64,000 nt of DNA from Aneurinibacillus soli (GCF_002355375.1 NZ_AP017312.1:2931001-2995000), one strand, 5' to 3'; shown: positions 53,531 through 61,229, counted from the first letter of the stretch. A program made the numbers and translations. Notes: generated by a model from the sequence alone, not told the origin.

Positions 53531-53776
53531 ATCGAAACGTTGTGCGGGGAGTGGGAGAAGGGAAGAGCAAGAGAGTGCCTGTACGCGCCTACTCAGCGGA
53601 GGGAGAACGGCGAACGGGCCTTTGCCCGCAACCCTTCCATGAAGATACATCGTGGGTCCTCTTTTGCGGGCGAGTTCGCCGGGCTCCCGGAGCGGACAGT
53701 CATCACTTCCCTGCAAGCGTACTGAAACGAACGGCTCCTCCCTTCTCCCACTCCCTCACCACTACACGTTGTCGAT
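53531..53776 (-). repeat. Palindromic element J (reversed)
   Basis: 246 bp. Outer arm GGGGAGTGGGAGAAGGGA pairs with TCCCTTCTCCCACTCCCT; ends ATCG/CGAT. Minus-strand core GGCGAAC, TC, GCCCGCAA and TTGCGGGC, AAAGGCCC, GTTCGCC. It ends 25 nt before the 3' end of the ECF41 gene. Confidence 0.92.
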
Positions 53777-53800
53777 ATCACCAAAAAGCTATCGGCAACT

Positions 53801-54664
53801 CTACATACGCTGCAATTTATCCGGGTTCCGTACAAAATAAAGGCTCACAATTGCATCATTCTCTACATGGATAAGCACTACGGTCTGGATCACACCCGCT
53901 GCTCGAATGACTAACCCGGTCTGGCCATTCAGCTGTGTCCGCTCGATTTGAACGCCTTCTTCGTAATAAGAGACCTTTTGAATCAGACCAAAGAGGAAGT
54001 GAGCCACACGCTCAGACGTTTCGATCGGATGAACTGCAGCCGATGCTTTCCCACCGCCGTCCGATACAAGTACGACGTCCTCAGCAAGCAAAGACAGTAC
54101 GGAATTAATGTTATTTTGCGTAAGTGCCGCAATGAACCGCTGTACCCATTCTTCTCCCGCCGCCTCGGCTCTAATCGGCTCTTCTTCGGAAATCCCCATT
54201 TTCCCCCGAGCACGGCTCATCAGCTTGCGGCAGTTCACCTCACTTTTGTCAACAAATTCAGCAATGATTGGGTAATCAAAGCAAAGCGCTTCTCGCAAGA
54301 CAAATATCGTTCGCTCGGCCGGAGACAACCGCTCAAGCAGCACAAGCATGGCATACGACAACAAATCGCTGCGGACGACAGATTCGAATCCATCTCCATC
54401 CGGGGTTGCTATCGGCTCAGGGAGCCATGGACCCACATACTGTTCCCTCCATCTTCGTGCCGATTTAAGTAGATCGAAACAGCGATTCGTGACCATTTTG
54501 CACAAATACGCTTTCGGTTCCTCCAGATGGTCGAGATGCAACTTGTAAACTTTCATAAATACATCTTGAACCACGTCCTCCGCGTCCGTAACCGAACCAG
54601 TCAATTGATAGGCAAGCGTAAACAGCAGCGCCTTATATTTCTGGTAAAGTTCTGTCATCCCCAT
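53801..54664 (-). CDS. ECF41-type RNA polymerase sigma factor with SnoaL-like C-terminal domain
   Basis: 287 aa, about 100 more than a normal ECF sigma. Region 2 (about 5-75, YQLTGSVTDAEDVVQDVFMKVY), region 4 (about 110-160, LSPAERTIFVLREALCFDYPIIAEFVDKSEVNCRKLMSRARGK), then a SnoaL-like domain (about 170-285) carrying the ECF41 marks DGGGK and, at the C terminus, NPDKL. In ECF41 proteins this tail controls activity in place of an anti-sigma factor. GGAGGGGGG precedes the ATG. It lies 26 nt downstream of an NADH-dehydrogenase-like gene, its presumed target; a matching promoter is at 56330-56356. Confidence 0.92.
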   Translation of the reverse strand: MGMTELYQKYKALLFTLAYQLTGSVTDAEDVVQDVFMKVYKLHLDHLEEPKAYLCKMVTNRCFDLLKSARRWREQYVGPWLPEPIATPDGDGFESVVRSDLLSYAMLVLLERLSPAERTIFVLREALCFDYPIIAEFVDKSEVNCRKLMSRARGKMGISEEEPIRAEAAGEEWVQRFIAALTQNNINSVLSLLAEDVVLVSDGGGKASAAVHPIETSERVAHFLFGLIQKVSYYEEGVQIERTQLNGQTGLVIRAAGVIQTVVLIHVENDAIVSLYFVRNPDKLQRM

Positions 54665-54690
54665 TTCCCCCCTCCTAACAACTCTCCCTT

Positions 54691-55881
54691 CTACTGTACT
54701 AAACTTGCAGAATCCCAGGTGAACTTTCTAATTTTTAAGCCAAGTTTTCCCGTGAGTACAAAGTCTAGTCCCCATTGACGAGCCCATACCAGCCCCTGTT
54801 CCGGGCCCAAACCGATGCAGAAGAGATCCATATACGCCTGATGAGAAGGAGCCGGGCGATTGCTCAAATCTGCCGCGATCACTTTTGCTAGTCGATTTGC
54901 TTGCGGAATTGCTTCCTTACACGTCATCCTGTCCGTCCGACCACTTACCGGATCTGTAATGTGGGCACAGTCCCCAATACTGTAAACGCCTTGTACCTCT
55001 TTGACACGATAACTGGCATCTACAGCAATCTGACCATCGGGTGTGAGTGGCAATCCGAAGCTGCGAAGTGCAGGATTAGGCAGCAGACCGAGCGTCCAGA
55101 TACATAAGCCGACAGGAATTGGCTTGCCATCAGCCAGCAACAGCCGACCGTCCTTCTCTTGCACGGCTTTGCACCGATGAAGAACTGTGACTCCATTACG
55201 CGTAAGAGCACGTTCTAGTTTTCGTCCTACCTTAGCGGGGCCTTCTGGAAAAAGCCTATCCTGCGCATTAACAAGGAAAATTCGAATGTCTGCCGGATCA
55301 AGTTGTAGAGCTACGGCTTCCTGGCGCATAGCGTAACCCAATTCAGCGGACGTCTCAATGCCGCTAATACCTGCGCCCGCAACCGCAACAGTCAGCAATC
55401 GTTGACGTTCAATCGTATCTGTTTCATTAGTTGCCGCAAGCAAATTCTCCTGCCAGCGCTGTCGGATGCTAGCCGCAGCATTCAAGTCTGTGAGAGCCAT
55501 TCCACCCTGCTCAGGGGACGGCTGCCGGATCACGCTGCCAACTGCAACAACCAGAATATCATAGTTTATATGGTGTGAAATCCCTTCAACGTCTTCATAT
55601 TGCAGTCGTTTTTCCTGGCTTCTAATCGTCGTTACCGTACCTTGAAGGAAGGAAACCCCCTCTGAAAATATCCCTGACCAAGGAATTGTAATCGTTGCGT
55701 CTTCGGTAGCCGGTTTAAATAACAGCACTTTTCTCAGATGATAAGGCTGTTTATCAATCAGAATAATCCGCAGTGGGATCCCGTGTGTAGTTTTTCTAAT
55801 GGCGTTAATTGCATTAATCCCAGCGTATCCGCCACCAATAATGATGCATGTTCGTTCTTTCATGTTTTGCGGACAGGACAC
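54691..55881 (-). CDS. FAD-dependent NAD(P)H oxidoreductase (NDH-2-like)
   Basis: 396 aa from GTG. Two Rossmann motifs: IIIGGGYAGINAINAI for FAD (about 12-27) and VAVAGAGISGIETSAEL for NAD(P)H (about 163-179); the closing FAD motif is GVYSIGDCAH (about 293-302). No C-terminal membrane anchor as in true NDH-2 is obvious. Neither the GTG (55879-55881) nor the internal ATG (55861-55863) has an adjacent ribosome site: a 416-bp insert begins at the next base. Removing it would restore AAAAGGAG 11 nt ahead of this GTG. Confidence 0.88.
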   Translation of the reverse strand: MSCPQNMKERTCIIIGGGYAGINAINAIRKTTHGIPLRIILIDKQPYHLRKVLLFKPATEDATITIPWSGIFSEGVSFLQGTVTTIRSQEKRLQYEDVEGISHHINYDILVVAVGSVIRQPSPEQGGMALTDLNAAASIRQRWQENLLAATNETDTIERQRLLTVAVAGAGISGIETSAELGYAMRQEAVALQLDPADIRIFLVNAQDRLFPEGPAKVGRKLERALTRNGVTVLHRCKAVQEKDGRLLLADGKPIPVGLCIWTLGLLPNPALRSFGLPLTPDGQIAVDASYRVKEVQGVYSIGDCAHITDPVSGRTDRMTCKEAIPQANRLAKVIAADLSNRPAPSHQAYMDLFCIGLGPEQGLVWARQWGLDFVLTGKLGLKIRKFTWDSASLVQ

Positions 55882-56297
55882 TCGCGACTTCAGTCATGAG
55901 AGGAATGGACGCTACAAAAACGGTGGGGGCGATCGACCTCATCAAGTTTTTGTACATCCCTACCATACCCTGTCCTTCCTCCTTTGTTCGTAGTATAATG
56001 AGAACAAGAGAAAACCGTTGGGTAGCTTTGCTACTAAAGGCACTCTTTGTTCTTGGACAACTCAATGTATGAGGTTGGTAGCAGGAAGTCGTTACTACCG
56101 TAAAACATTGAACGAATAACAGAAATCCGTCCATCGTGGAAAGTGAAGTACTGATGACGGTGACTATATAGGCAGGACCTGTATAGTCGGGCAGTGTCAA
56201 CTCGCCTATCGTACCGCCACGCTAAGGAAGGAGTCTCACGGCGTTTGCACTTCCGGGCAGTTACAAGCTTGCGACTTCAGTCGTGAGTAATTGACAC
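55882..56297 (+). mobile_element. 416-bp insertion with an IS200/IS605-like end
   Basis: The right end reads TTGCGACTTCAGTCGTGAG then TAATTGAC, resembling the subterminal hairpin (CGACT/AGTCG) and TTGAC terminus of IS200/IS605-family elements; the preceding ~110 bp could be an omega-RNA-like scaffold. A similar CGCGACTTCAGTCATGAG sits at the left end. GACAC occurs at both junctions (55877-55881, 56293-56297). No transposase or TnpB frame is present, so it would be non-autonomous. Family assignment is from memory of such ends and is moderate. Confidence 0.6.
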
Positions 56298-56301
56298 AAA
56301 T

Positions 56302-56356
56302 CCACTCCTTTTAGCTGATTTGCACATATAACGACATGCCTAGTCAGTTTGTGACA
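56302..56356 (-). promoter_or_regulatory. ECF41-type promoter and stranded ribosome site of the oxidoreductase gene
   Basis: Minus strand: TGTCACA (56350-56356), 16-bp spacer, CGTT (56330-56333), against the published ECF41 consensus TGTCACA-N16-CGTC. Twenty nt further is AAAAGGAGTGG (56302-56312). Both now lie more than 400 bp before the oxidoreductase start because of the insertion at 55882-56297. Confidence 0.7.
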
Positions 56357-56386
56357 TGAACGCAAGAAATTAGCTTACCTTTTTAG

Positions 56387-56427
56387 ACAAAAATAAAGGC
56401 CACCTACCGCATTTGGCAGGTGGCCAT
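56387..56427 (-). terminator. Terminator of the DJ-1/PfpI gene
   Basis: GGCCACCT (56398-56405) and AGGTGGCC (56418-56425) pair perfectly; TTTATTTTTG follows on the minus strand. It lies about 125 bp after the DJ-1/PfpI stop. Confidence 0.8.
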
Positions 56428-56551
56428 ACTATTCCTATTTAACTGTATCGCTTTGGTTTGCTATGCTTCACACTACGCTATACAGCGTATGAGACACTAT
56501 TGAAGAATAATAAAATCTCCGATATAAGCGTTATTATTGAACGGTATTAAA

Positions 56552-57133
56552 TTATGGTGTAACTACACCAACGCTATAATAAGGATAATCCATTTGCTTT
56601 TGGATTCTCATTACGGCTTCTTTTCCGGCAAAAAGTTCGCAGATATACAGCCCAAGATCAACCGATGTGGCTACGCCTCCCCCGGTAATGATGTTTCCAT
56701 CCCTTACAATTCGCTCGTTTTTTATCTGCTCGGTATATAAACTAAGAAGAGCCGAAGCACTTGGATGAGTCGTTGCCTTTTTTCCTTCTAAGAATCCAGC
56801 AGCTCCTAAAAGGAGAGAACCGGTACATACAGAAACTTTATATGGTACTTCTTTCGCCGTCTTTATCCAATCAATAAACTCAGGTACATGAATTAGTGTT
56901 CTGGTCCCCATCCCACCAGGGATAAATATCAAATCATATGCTGATAAATCTGGACGTACGTTATGTACATTGTATGTAATCCCACGATCATCATTTACTT
57001 GCTCACTAAAAGCACACAAATCCCAACTCAAATCTTCGATAAACCCCATTGTTTTTAATCGGGTAATGCCATCATAAAAGCCTACAAAGTCTAGAGATGT
57101 AACTTGTTCAAAAAGAATAAAAGCAATTTTCAC
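56552..57133 (-). CDS. DJ-1/PfpI superfamily protein
   Basis: 193 aa, complete. Class-I glutamine-amidotransferase-like fold with the nucleophile elbow VCTGSLLLGAAG (Cys about 103) followed by KATTHPSA; N-terminal IAFILFEQVTSLDFVGFYDGI with the conserved Asp. This layout is closest to isonitrile-hydratase-like or ThiJ/PfpI proteins; activity is not certain. The gene is more AT-rich than its neighbours, and B. subtilis has nothing here between ypjC and ypjB, so recent acquisition is plausible. Confidence 0.85.
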   Translation of the reverse strand: MKIAFILFEQVTSLDFVGFYDGITRLKTMGFIEDLSWDLCAFSEQVNDDRGITYNVHNVRPDLSAYDLIFIPGGMGTRTLIHVPEFIDWIKTAKEVPYKVSVCTGSLLLGAAGFLEGKKATTHPSASALLSLYTEQIKNERIVRDGNIITGGGVATSVDLGLYICELFAGKEAVMRIQKQMDYPYYSVGVVTP

Positions 57134-57312
57134 TAATAATCCTCCTAAAGAATCGAGATACTGATTTTCACTTTTCTTCCCCTACATTTTCCTGATATTA
57201 TATACCTTATTCTGCTAACACAAAAGGTTTAATGGAATGCTCGGAGAAAGAAATGGGGCAAGCGTTATGCGCAGCTTTATCTAAAAGGGAGCGGCAAGTA
57301 AATTAAATAATC

Positions 57313-57358
57313 CCAATAAAAAAGCAGTTTCATTGTCGTATTGACTATGAAACCGCCC
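57313..57358 (-). terminator. Terminator of the ypjA-ypjB unit
   Basis: Minus strand GCGGTTTCA pairs with TGAAACTGC (57324-57332 against 57348-57356, one mismatch), followed by TTTTTTATT. Confidence 0.75.
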
Positions 57359-57369
57359 TTGTTCATTTT

Positions 57370-58209
57370 TTAGCCATCCCGCTCCCGCTTTCGCCCCTCA
57401 TTCTCCGCCCGGTACTTCTTCCAGGCGAAATACCCTAACCCGCTGACAATGCACGAGGCAAAGAGGGCAATAATCAAAATCGGTGACTGCGGTGGAATCC
57501 CAAGCCCAAATGTAGATTGCTCCTTGCCAAGGAAAATGATCTGCGTCTGCCGGTTCAGCTCTTCCAGCGCATTCGTAATCCCATCCCAATTGTAATCCTG
57601 CTTCCGCGTCTCCTGTATAAGAAAGCTGTAAACGGAATACAGTGCCTCCATATTTTGCGCCGATGTATGAATGCTCATCGCTGGCTTCAATGTCTGGTAC
57701 AATTGCAAATTTTGCGTAAAGGCGCGGGCGAACTCATTTTGCTTGCGGCTCGCCACAAGCAGCATCATTTTATTGATATGCTCCTGATACGAATTATAAT
57801 AATTTTTCCAGAGCGGCTCTGATTCGTGCGTCAGACTGTCAATCGTCAAGCGTACCTGCAGCGCGTGCCAGATCAAGCGATTCGGCTCTGCCTCAACGGA
57901 TGCGAATGCACGCTTCGCCTTTATGACCGTATCAGTTAACGCATTGACCGCTTCAAGTGACAATCCTTTAGGAGGCTTCGCTTGCGCCACAAGCATACCA
58001 AGCTCAGCAAGTTGTTTCTTAGCTTCACTATACTTGCCTTCTTTTGCAAGCCGATACACGTCCTCTGACAATCCATCCATCTTCTGATAGACTGATTGTG
58101 TTTGTCCGATAACCGGAGGCGGAGATTCCGCTACCCGCCTGCCAATCCCCATATACAACGCCGCTCCCAGGCAGGCGATTACGACAAAGAGTACAATTAC
58201 TTTTTTCAC
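57370..58209 (-). CDS. ypjB: Sporulation-type membrane protein YpjB
   Basis: 279 aa from GTG 58207-58209, with GGGGGAGGACGAGAC upstream. N-terminal helix (about 2-22, KKVIVLFVVIACLGAALYMGI) acts as a signal anchor, a helical extracytoplasmic domain follows (about 35-235, KMDGLSEDVYRLAKEGKYSEAKKQLAEL), and a C-terminal membrane helix (about 240-262, SPILIIALFASCIVSGLGYFAW) ends in a basic tail. It matches YpjB in position next to ypjA. Exact role unknown. Confidence 0.87.
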   Translation of the reverse strand: MKKVIVLFVVIACLGAALYMGIGRRVAESPPPVIGQTQSVYQKMDGLSEDVYRLAKEGKYSEAKKQLAELGMLVAQAKPPKGLSLEAVNALTDTVIKAKRAFASVEAEPNRLIWHALQVRLTIDSLTHESEPLWKNYYNSYQEHINKMMLLVASRKQNEFARAFTQNLQLYQTLKPAMSIHTSAQNMEALYSVYSFLIQETRKQDYNWDGITNALEELNRQTQIIFLGKEQSTFGLGIPPQSPILIIALFASCIVSGLGYFAWKKYRAENEGRKRERDG

Positions 58210-58270
58210 GTCTCGTCCTCCCCCTCTTATCCTCATATGTATGAGAATAGGGACAAGGATATGCGCGTAA

Positions 58271-58867
58271 TTATGTACGAGCTCGGTAAAAGCGAACCAG
58301 GCTATAAATAAGTGCGAGACTCACGAAACTCAATCCGACAGTCGCAAAGCCAACTATATGATCGTACGGTTCCAGCTGCTCGGCCAGCCATGGATGAATA
58401 TCAAGCGTATAATCAAGCAGATCATTAAGCAGCGTCCAGATGGCAACATACCCGATATGTCGCAGACGAATGGTATAGAAGCGAGCGTACAACAAGGACT
58501 CCACAGCCATCCCACCGTGTGAAATCATCAGCATGTAGTGCTGCCAGCTCAACGTATCGCCGCAAGCGGCCCCTGCGATGATGACCCCCACTGCCCACAC
58601 ACCGTATTTAAAACTCGTAACGGAAGCAAACGCCTCCAGCGCCGGGATACTGCGCCCAAGCGTATATGTAAGAAGTACGAGCGTAAAGAGCGTGCTCGCT
58701 GTCGGGCTGTCCGGCACAAATATGCGCAGCCATGCCGGATGCGTGTCTGCCAGCTGATCCCCGTACCAGATGAACCCGTATACGGAACCAAGCCCGTTAA
58801 TGACAATCATCGTCCACAAAAACCACGGCGCGCGCAGTTGGTGGACAAACCAATTCCAAAGAAACAT
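58271..58867 (-). CDS. ypjA: YpjA membrane protein (DUF1405)
   Basis: 198 aa using the ATG with AAAGGATGAAG upstream; several in-frame codons further out are possible but pass through a terminator hairpin. About six hydrophobic segments; FLWTMIVINGLGSVYGFIWYGDQL and MLMISHGGMAVESLLYARFY are typical of DUF1405. Function unknown. First gene of ypjA-ypjB, 61 nt before ypjB. In B. subtilis the preceding genes are qcrABC, which are absent here. Confidence 0.87.
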   Translation of the reverse strand: MFLWNWFVHQLRAPWFLWTMIVINGLGSVYGFIWYGDQLADTHPAWLRIFVPDSPTASTLFTLVLLTYTLGRSIPALEAFASVTSFKYGVWAVGVIIAGAACGDTLSWQHYMLMISHGGMAVESLLYARFYTIRLRHIGYVAIWTLLNDLLDYTLDIHPWLAEQLEPYDHIVGFATVGLSFVSLALIYSLVRFYRART

Positions 58868-58901
58868 CCTCTTCATCCTTTGCGAAATGTAGTGAAATCC
58901 A

Positions 58902-58957
58902 CGAAAAAAGGAGCTTGCTCGATTGTCATGATCGACTTTGAGATAGCTCCTCTTTAT
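58902..58957 (-). terminator. Terminator after the IDEAL-domain gene
   Basis: GGAGCT (58910-58915) pairs with AGCTCC (58945-58950), with an inner TCGAT/ATCGA stem; the minus strand continues TTTTTTCGTGG. Confidence 0.7.
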
Positions 58958-59025
58958 CATACTTGACTGCTTTCGAATACTCAATCACGGAATTCGGCAG
59001 CTACTACTAACTTCCCAGACAGCCC

Positions 59026-59229
59026 TTAAAGGTCTGGTCGTGATGCCTGAATTTGTTTTAATTCAGTGGTCAGCCGATTAAAGTTCGCTTCATCTTTGTT
59101 TTCAAGAGCTTCGTCAATCCGTTTATATAAACTCTCTGTGCGGTACTTGTAAATCGCCTCATCAAGAACCATTTCAGCTAGTAAGCTCAGCATTGAAGGA
59201 TTAAGGATGCTCGGTTTTTGCTTTTCCAT
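59026..59229 (-). CDS. IDEAL-domain protein
   Basis: 67 aa. The name-giving motif is exact: YKRIDEALENKDEANFNRLTTEL (about residues 35-57). The domain occurs C-terminally in Bacillales proteins such as YpiB and in small stand-alone proteins like this one; it probably mediates protein contacts. GAGGGAACGTA precedes the ATG. A terminator follows about 75 nt after the stop. Confidence 0.88.
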   Translation of the reverse strand: MEKQKPSILNPSMLSLLAEMVLDEAIYKYRTESLYKRIDEALENKDEANFNRLTTELKQIQASRPDL

Positions 59230-59422
59230 TACGTTCCCTCCATTTCAAGATTGCACGCTGCTGTTTACTCTGCTTCATCTGAAAATCTGGTGCCATCATC
59301 TTGCATTCTTAAATAGTTTAAATTTTCTGAATTATTCACTTCAGGCGATTCGCTCTTCGCAAAGAAACGAATCACTGTCTTTCTTTATCATATTCTCGTC
59401 CGGCTATTGTGTCCGCAGTGTT

Positions 59423-60511
59423 TTACAATTTTGTGTTTTTATTTAGTATGATCCTGCCCCACTCGGTTATAGAATAAACGCGGCTTCCCGATTGCAGGGT
59501 TCCTGTACGAAGCAGCCCCAGATAAGCCATCATCGAAAGCATTCTGCGCCGAATTACCACCTCTTGTGTATCGTAATAAAACCCATGTGTCCAGTTCGAA
59601 AGAGCCTGCACCAGTTTCTCCTCCTCTAACCAGCTTCCCACACAAACACGGGCAATCAGCATCCAGAGACTTTCCATTGCAGGAATCGCTTTTTTGTAAG
59701 ACAAGATCCAGAAATGTACAAGACGTTCCGCTATCTCGCCTCTCTCCCATTCCTGCTGTGCGACACGCTGTATCCCTTCTTCTGTCAAATACAGCCCAAT
59801 GTCCCTCTCCTGTACCCATCGCTCATAATGCACATAGTCGTACAAAAGTGCCAACCGGTCCGGATATGCACGAAACATCCGGCCATATCCGAAGCGCCAT
59901 TCCTTCCCTACAAGAAGCGGTTCAGATACCACAAACAGCTCCATCAGCTTCAACTGATGCTTGCGGTACATCGCCCCCTCCTTCGAAAGTGGAATGCTCT
60001 CACTTTGTATATAAGTAAGAAGTGTACGCACATCTGATGCAAGCGCGAATGTATCATCGCGATACTCATCAGGTGTCGTATAATAACCATATGCAGCATT
60101 CTGTACTTCTTTAACAAAAATCTCACGCCAGCACACACGAAGATCATCCGGCATCGCATACGTAACGATCCCGTTCACATTCCGCATCCGAAACAACCAG
60201 CCAGCGGCAAGCGCCCGGTCAATCAGTCTGTCATACCCACCGTCCTCGCCGCATGCACGCCTGGCTTTGCTCATGAGTCCTTCTTGCGTATACTGTGTCT
60301 TTTTTTCATACACCAGCATGAGAAGAAATCGTTTTTCCGCCCAAGTGAGAGCCATATACAATTCATTCAGAAACAACCGAGATGTAAAGCGGCTGTACAA
60401 GCTTTGAATGAGTTCATGTTTGGAATTCCGGTTGCACTCGAGTTCATAGACACGCGCCAGTTGATGCAACTGCGCAATGTCTGCATATCCAAGCGTTTCG
60501 GACAGATTCAT
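59423..60511 (-). CDS. Uncharacterised 362-aa protein
   Basis: Starts MNLSETLGYADIAQLHQLARVY, after AGAGGTGACATACGC. All-helical soluble protein rich in aromatic residues, with stretches such as LMSKARRACGEDGGYDRLIDRALAAGWLF (about 83-111) and a C-terminal winged-helix-like part ending GTLQSGSRVYSITEWGRIIL. The pattern faintly recalls helicase-associated XPB/Ssl2-like domains, but no catalytic motif is present and I cannot name it. It stands alone between the IDEAL gene and a palindromic repeat pair. Confidence 0.75.
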   Translation of the reverse strand: MNLSETLGYADIAQLHQLARVYELECNRNSKHELIQSLYSRFTSRLFLNELYMALTWAEKRFLLMLVYEKKTQYTQEGLMSKARRACGEDGGYDRLIDRALAAGWLFRMRNVNGIVTYAMPDDLRVCWREIFVKEVQNAAYGYYTTPDEYRDDTFALASDVRTLLTYIQSESIPLSKEGAMYRKHQLKLMELFVVSEPLLVGKEWRFGYGRMFRAYPDRLALLYDYVHYERWVQERDIGLYLTEEGIQRVAQQEWERGEIAERLVHFWILSYKKAIPAMESLWMLIARVCVGSWLEEEKLVQALSNWTHGFYYDTQEVVIRRRMLSMMAYLGLLRTGTLQSGSRVYSITEWGRIILNKNTKL

Positions 60512-60599
60512 GCGTATGTCACCTCTTTTCCCCAGTATTAACCGAAAAAAGGATGGGATATACGGGGGCTGTGCTAAAAATGTACTTGTGTTTTTGGTG

Positions 60600-60842
60600 G
60601 AATCGCGCAACTTTAGTGGGGGAGTCGAGAAGAGAGAAGCCGTTCGCTCGGGTACGCTTGGCGGGGAAGTCTAAACTGTCCGCTCCAGAAGCCCGGCGAA
60701 CTCGCCCGCAAAAGGTACCCACGATGTTTTTCATGGACGGATTGCGGGCAAAGGCCCGTTCGCCAGTCTCCTTCCGCTAGGGGACAAGCGTACAGACGCT
60801 CTCTTGCTTCTCTCTTCTCTCCTCCCAACAACGTTTCGATTC
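60600..60842 (+). repeat. Palindromic element K (faces L)
   Basis: 243 bp, nearly identical to E1 (a few substitutions near the left end). Core GGCGAAC, TC, GCCCGCAA and TTGCGGGC, AAAGGCCC, GTTCGCC. The linker to L (60843-60907) with hairpin GTACGGC, AAA, GCCGTAC is also identical to the E1-E2 linker. Confidence 0.93.
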
Positions 60843-60907
60843 AAAAAAGACAAAGTCCAGAATGTACGGCAAAGCCGTACTAAAAGTGTACTTGATTGAT
60901 GGACTTG

Positions 60908-61147
60908 CCCAACTTTCGGCAGGAGCGGAGAAGGGAGGCATCACGGAACGCCTGTACGCGCGTTGCCCAGCGGAAGGGATCTGGTGCACGGGCTTTTGCC
61001 CATAACCCTTCTGCGAAATATCTTCATCGTCCTTTTATGGGCGAGTGCACCGGAGCACCGGAGTCCTGGAGCGACCAGATTCACTCCCCTTGCCAAGCGT
61101 ACCGAAGTGACAGATGCCTCCCTTCTCCGCTCCTCCACTGCACATTG
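60908..61147 (-). repeat. Palindromic element L (reversed)
   Basis: 240 bp, same type as E2. Minus-strand core GGTGCAC, TC, GCCCATAA and TTATGGGC, AAAAGCCC, GTGCACC. Compared with E2 it restores the G-C pair at the outer end of the core and has an 11-bp partial duplication near 61048-61060. Confidence 0.92.
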
Positions 61148-61180
61148 GACAGATCCATCCCCTCCAAGCCTCCTCAAATG

Positions 61181-61227
61181 CAAAAAGGAGCGCTCTCAGC
61201 TGACACGCTAAGATCGCTCCTTTTTTA
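61181..61227. terminator. Terminator of the TPR gene (61230-62318)
   Basis: AAAAAGGAGCG (61182-61192) and CGCTCCTTTTTT (61215-61226) pair perfectly around a 22-nt loop, with U tracts on both sides. Confidence 0.85.
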
Positions 61228-61229
61228 TT

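Noticed and set aside
55814-56200. 128-codon minus-strand frame upstream of the oxidoreductase gene
   Set aside because: Its N-terminal part has no ribosome site and lies in the IS-like insert; only the internal start near 55965 is worth noting, and it is listed as a finding.
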